Source: GCA-2687025 sp964473525 (GTDB taxonomy: Bacteria > Poribacteria > WGA-4E > GCA-2687025). From it: 44,752 nt of DNA. The DNA is taken from assembly GCA_964473525.1 (NCBI GenBank), contig CAYYPK010000048.1, forward strand, positions 1-44,752, read 5' to 3'. A program made the position numbers and the translations under genes. Position 1 is the stretch's first letter, and the number at the start of each line of letters is the position of its first letter. Below the pieces are notes generated by a model. It was given only the letters and a program-made list of their open reading frames with translations. It made no database searches and was not told the origin of the DNA. This document shows, piece by piece, positions 42,270 through 44,752 of the stretch.

Positions 42270-43295
42270 ATGGGAACCGGCGACGCCACCTTGAATGTCC
42301 TATCCGACCGTTGCGTCGTGGATCGCCTGGATCAGGGACTCGCGCGGCTCACCGACCTCTATGCAGGGAGGCGTCCGGCGACGCCGTTCACCCTGTACGG
42401 CGCGTGCTTCCCCGTGCACCCGACTGATGGTGATGCCCCGTGTGACTGGGTCGCGCGCGCGTTGGCCGAGGCCGCCGATCACGCAACCACGGCCGTAGAC
42501 GACGGAGTGTTCCGGCCGCTGACGGTGGAGTTCGGCCCGCGCGGCGTGCACTTCGTCGACGCGCTCTTCGGCGCGCCGACCTTCCAGCGACTCGGCCAGT
42601 GGTGGTCCCGGAGTCTCGCCACGCCAGTGGGAGGTCTGACGTTCCCGCAGTTAGAAAGCGACGAGATGTGGCGGACGACCCGGGAGGCGGCGCTGGCCTT
42701 CGTTCGTCACGGCGCGGCCGGAGTTCTGTTCGGCTCCGCGACGCTGTCGAGCGCGCTGAACGTGGCGGTCAACCTCTACGGGGAGCGCTTCCTGGTGGCG
42801 CTCGCGACCGACCCAGTAGCCGCGTGTCGGGATCTGGCCACCATCAACGCGCTGCTACGAAAGCTACACCGGTGGTATCGGGATCACGTCCCTCTCGCGC
42901 AGATGCAGGGCGTCGTGGCGGCGCACAGATGTCAGCCGTCGGGGTTCGGACAGCTCTGCGGGTGTTCGACACAGCTTCTGTCCGCAGAGATGTACCGCGA
43001 CTTCATCGCTCCGCTGGACGCGGGTCTGCTCGGCGATTACCCGGGCGGCGGGATGGTTCATCTGTGTGGCGGCCACAGGCAGCACATCTCCACCTGGCGG
43101 GAGATGCCAGCGCTCCGAGCAGTACAGCTCAACGACCAGGCTGCCAACGACTTCGAGCAGTATTACCACGGCCTCCGCGAGGACCAGCTTGTGTATCTGA
43201 ATCCTACGTCAGCGATGACCGCAGCGCGAGCGGCACGCATTTCCGACGGACGTCGCCTCGTCATCGTGGCCGACTCGGCACACGCGAGTGACTGA
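42270..43295 (+). CDS. Uroporphyrinogen decarboxylase-like (URO-D family) protein
   Basis: 341 residues. The C-terminal half has the URO-D/MtaA barrel pattern: LCGCSTQLLSAEMYRDFIAPLDAGLL (229-254), GGGMVHLCGGHRQH (259-272), LNPTSAMT. The N-terminal substrate motif of true HemE (RQAGRY) is absent, so this is a paralogue. Relatives act as corrinoid methyltransferases or unknown decarboxylases in environmental bacteria. No corrinoid protein is nearby. ATG 42270 has a weak site (gagtga); no alternative is clearly better. Confidence 0.8.
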   Translation: MGTGDATLNVLSDRCVVDRLDQGLARLTDLYAGRRPATPFTLYGACFPVHPTDGDAPCDWVARALAEAADHATTAVDDGVFRPLTVEFGPRGVHFVDALFGAPTFQRLGQWWSRSLATPVGGLTFPQLESDEMWRTTREAALAFVRHGAAGVLFGSATLSSALNVAVNLYGERFLVALATDPVAACRDLATINALLRKLHRWYRDHVPLAQMQGVVAAHRCQPSGFGQLCGCSTQLLSAEMYRDFIAPLDAGLLGDYPGGGMVHLCGGHRQHISTWREMPALRAVQLNDQAANDFEQYYHGLREDQLVYLNPTSAMTAARAARISDGRRLVIVADSAHASD

Positions 43296-43653
43296 GCATC
43301 GCTTGGTATGCCCAGTGACCTCGGATGGGATGCGCTCCCGCATCCAGGCGATGGACCGCGAGCAGATGCCGGTTGCATGTGACCATGCCCTGGGCGCCTT
43401 GCAACACTGTCCGTACCCGGCTAGATATACCCAGAGTCGCTTGCCACGAGGAGGTCAGAGCCGAGCGCGTGACTCCGCCCGGACCTAACGGCCTACCAGC
43501 CGTACTCGTCACCGGTCGAGTGATCGCTTCCCCGTGTGGTCTCCGCGGCAGCTAGAACGCATTCTGGCCGCGCGGGAACCCTCGCCGCGGACGCGCCCCG
43601 CCAAAGCACCGACGCTCCTCGAACTGAAAGCGCTTACCACTGGGAGGTGTGAG
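43296..43653. other. 358-bp gene-free interval
   Basis: No supported gene or RNA. Open frames here are short and unlike known families; the one at 43534 merely extends the DUF3160 frame upstream. It should contain the promoter of the DUF3160 gene; the ribosome-binding site gggaggtg sits at about 43641-43648. Confidence 0.6.
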
Positions 43654-44724
43654 ATGCGCAACTTCGACAGGCGTGCCAGTGTCTTCATCCTATCCATCGC
43701 GCTGACGCTTCCGCTATGCGCCGCCGCCGATTCGCAGTTCGACATGGACGCGTACACGCGGATGCTCAGCAATACTGCTGGGCTCACCGCGGACGGACTG
43801 CTCTCTCAGTATCCTGCCGACACGTTCACGGAGTACGCAGCCGGACTGACGCTGGATGACACGGAATTCGGTCCGCAGATAGACGCCCATTATTCTTTGA
43901 CGCCAGGCGAGAAGAGCCTGCTGCTGGACCACGGCTTCGTGGTGACGGAGCGGCACTCACGCCGCTCGTTCGCGAACGCCCTGTTGGAGATATTCCACGC
44001 GGACCTGCCCGTCTTCGTGTCGACCGACTCCATTCTCCACGCGGTGCACATGTCGTACGAGGACATTCTGGAGACGGTCGAGGTCTCCGTGCTGACGCCT
44101 ATGCTCGCCTCGGCGCTCAGTTCTCTCCATGGACAGCTTCCAATCCTTGCTGACCAATATGCGGCGGAGCCACGGTTGACCCCGATGCTGATGGACGTGG
44201 ACGTGTACCTCACCGTCGCCAGGACGCTGCTGGGCGAGCCCGTCCAGCCGCAGTACGACGAGGTGGTTCCCGCAGTCGACGCCATGCTGGCCGGCGTCGC
44301 ATCGCAAGGGCTCAGGCGCTATCCCCTGTTCTCCAGTACCCCGCGGGACATCGACTTCAGCCAGTTCACGCCCAGGTCGCACTACACGAAGTCCGTGGCT
44401 CTGACCCGGTACTTCCAGGCGATGATGTGGCTTGGCCGCACGGAGCTGTACCTCTCGGCGCCGAAGCAACACGACCCAGACCTTCAGCAGAAACCAGAGG
44501 ACATTCAGCGTCAGACCATCGCCTCGATGCTGATCGTGGAGGCAGCGGAGGCGGGCGACGCCATTCCTGCCCTACGAGACATCGACGATACGCTGCGCGC
44601 GTTGGTCGGCGAACAGGACAATGTCACCTTGGCGCATCTGCGCGCGCTGGCCGACGAGACAGGTATAGAGACCGCCGCCGACCTGCTGGACGTGCCTCGC
44701 GAGGGTGTCAAGGATTCGGTGTAA
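43654..44724 (+). CDS. DUF3160 protein, short form
   Basis: 356 residues from ATG 43654, chosen for gggaggtg just upstream; the open frame begins at 43534. Signal peptide about 1-25 (VFILSIALTLPLCAAA). The DUF3160 core is clear: GFVVTERHSRRSFANALLEIFHADLPVFVSTDSILHAVHMSYEDIL, then PRSHYTKSVALTRYFQAMMWLGRTEL. Members are secreted proteins of unknown function, usually about 700 residues or more. Here the frame stops with TAA at 44722-44724, soon after VPREGVKDSV, only 28 bases before the window ends. Truncation, a frameshift or a real short form cannot be told apart from this window. Confidence 0.82.
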   Translation: MRNFDRRASVFILSIALTLPLCAAADSQFDMDAYTRMLSNTAGLTADGLLSQYPADTFTEYAAGLTLDDTEFGPQIDAHYSLTPGEKSLLLDHGFVVTERHSRRSFANALLEIFHADLPVFVSTDSILHAVHMSYEDILETVEVSVLTPMLASALSSLHGQLPILADQYAAEPRLTPMLMDVDVYLTVARTLLGEPVQPQYDEVVPAVDAMLAGVASQGLRRYPLFSSTPRDIDFSQFTPRSHYTKSVALTRYFQAMMWLGRTELYLSAPKQHDPDLQQKPEDIQRQTIASMLIVEAAEAGDAIPALRDIDDTLRALVGEQDNVTLAHLRALADETGIETAADLLDVPREGVKDSV

Positions 44725-44752
44725 ACGGCCTTCTCACGTCACTGGCATCCTG

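Noticed and set aside
42599..43291. 230-codon plus-strand frame inside the URO-D-like gene
   Set aside because: Alternative-frame shadow with no domain; the 42270 frame carries the family motifs.
1..44752. CRISPR array, rRNA, complete prophage or biosynthetic cluster
   Set aside because: No spaced short repeats, no rRNA-like sequence, no phage structural genes and no PKS/NRPS or RiPP core genes seen; the only direct repeats are the in-frame HEAT units.

Overview
The window is high-GC bacterial chromosome with no rRNA, tRNA or CRISPR that I can see. It looks like an uncultured Poribacteria-type organism. The best evidence is the protein at 19355-20617. It is secreted, carries a mono-heme CxxCH site and a dockerin-like domain, and ends in the FlgD-like sorting tail (YPNPFNPETWIPYRL) that I associate with that candidate phylum. 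Other content fits: a secreted caspase with WD-type propellers, a DUF3160 protein, an enolase-superfamily/Gfo-Idh-MocA/ceramidase-like catabolic operon, an uroporphyrinogen-decarboxylase-like paralogue and several toxin-antitoxin pairs. The assignment rests on protein style, not on a marker-gene tree.

Layout. 1-632: end of a HEAT-repeat gene built from 99-bp tandem units. 633-1362: gene-free, with a MITE-like inverted repeat. 1363-2340: unknown beta-sandwich protein. 2401-6975: four-gene minus-strand operon (enolase superfamily, Gfo/Idh/MocA oxidoreductase, neutral ceramidase-like protein, alpha/beta hydrolase), probably for an organic acid, sugar or amide-linked substrate. 7131-10427: two toxin-antitoxin pairs flanking a SRAP (YedK/HMCES-type) DNA-repair protein and a secreted beta-helix protein. 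The first toxin carries a one-base frameshift. 10509-12207: histidine phosphatase coupled to a small unknown gene, then pyrE. 12243-16391: the 1382-residue secreted caspase. 16561-18669: ABC ATPase, glutaredoxin-like protein and a cyclase-family hydrolase. 18824-22322: SCP2-like protein, the mono-heme/dockerin/sorting protein and pyruvate kinase. 22457-23121: PIN toxin and antitoxin. 23203-26072: two-component system with an NtrC-type regulator. 26328-27389: lone DUF3644 protein with a HEPN-like RNase motif.

27550-35186 is a run of eight same-strand, closely spaced or overlapping genes: family A DNA polymerase, VanZ-like protein, small membrane protein, fibronectin-III lipoprotein, outer-membrane barrel protein, D-aminoacyl-tRNA deacylase, Xer recombinase and CCA-adding enzyme. 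It mixes information processing with envelope genes. 35336-36286 is a primary-type sigma factor. 36552-40598 is a very large membrane-anchored octaheme cytochrome c with seven CxxCH sites and one CX4CH site. 40771-41934 is an ankyrin protein, 42270-43295 an URO-D-like protein, and 43654-44724 the start of a DUF3160 protein that stops early near the window edge.

The most unusual items are the octaheme cytochrome, the duplicated-propeller caspase, the frameshifted toxin and the lone DUF3644 protein. I see no complete new multi-gene defence or biosynthetic system.
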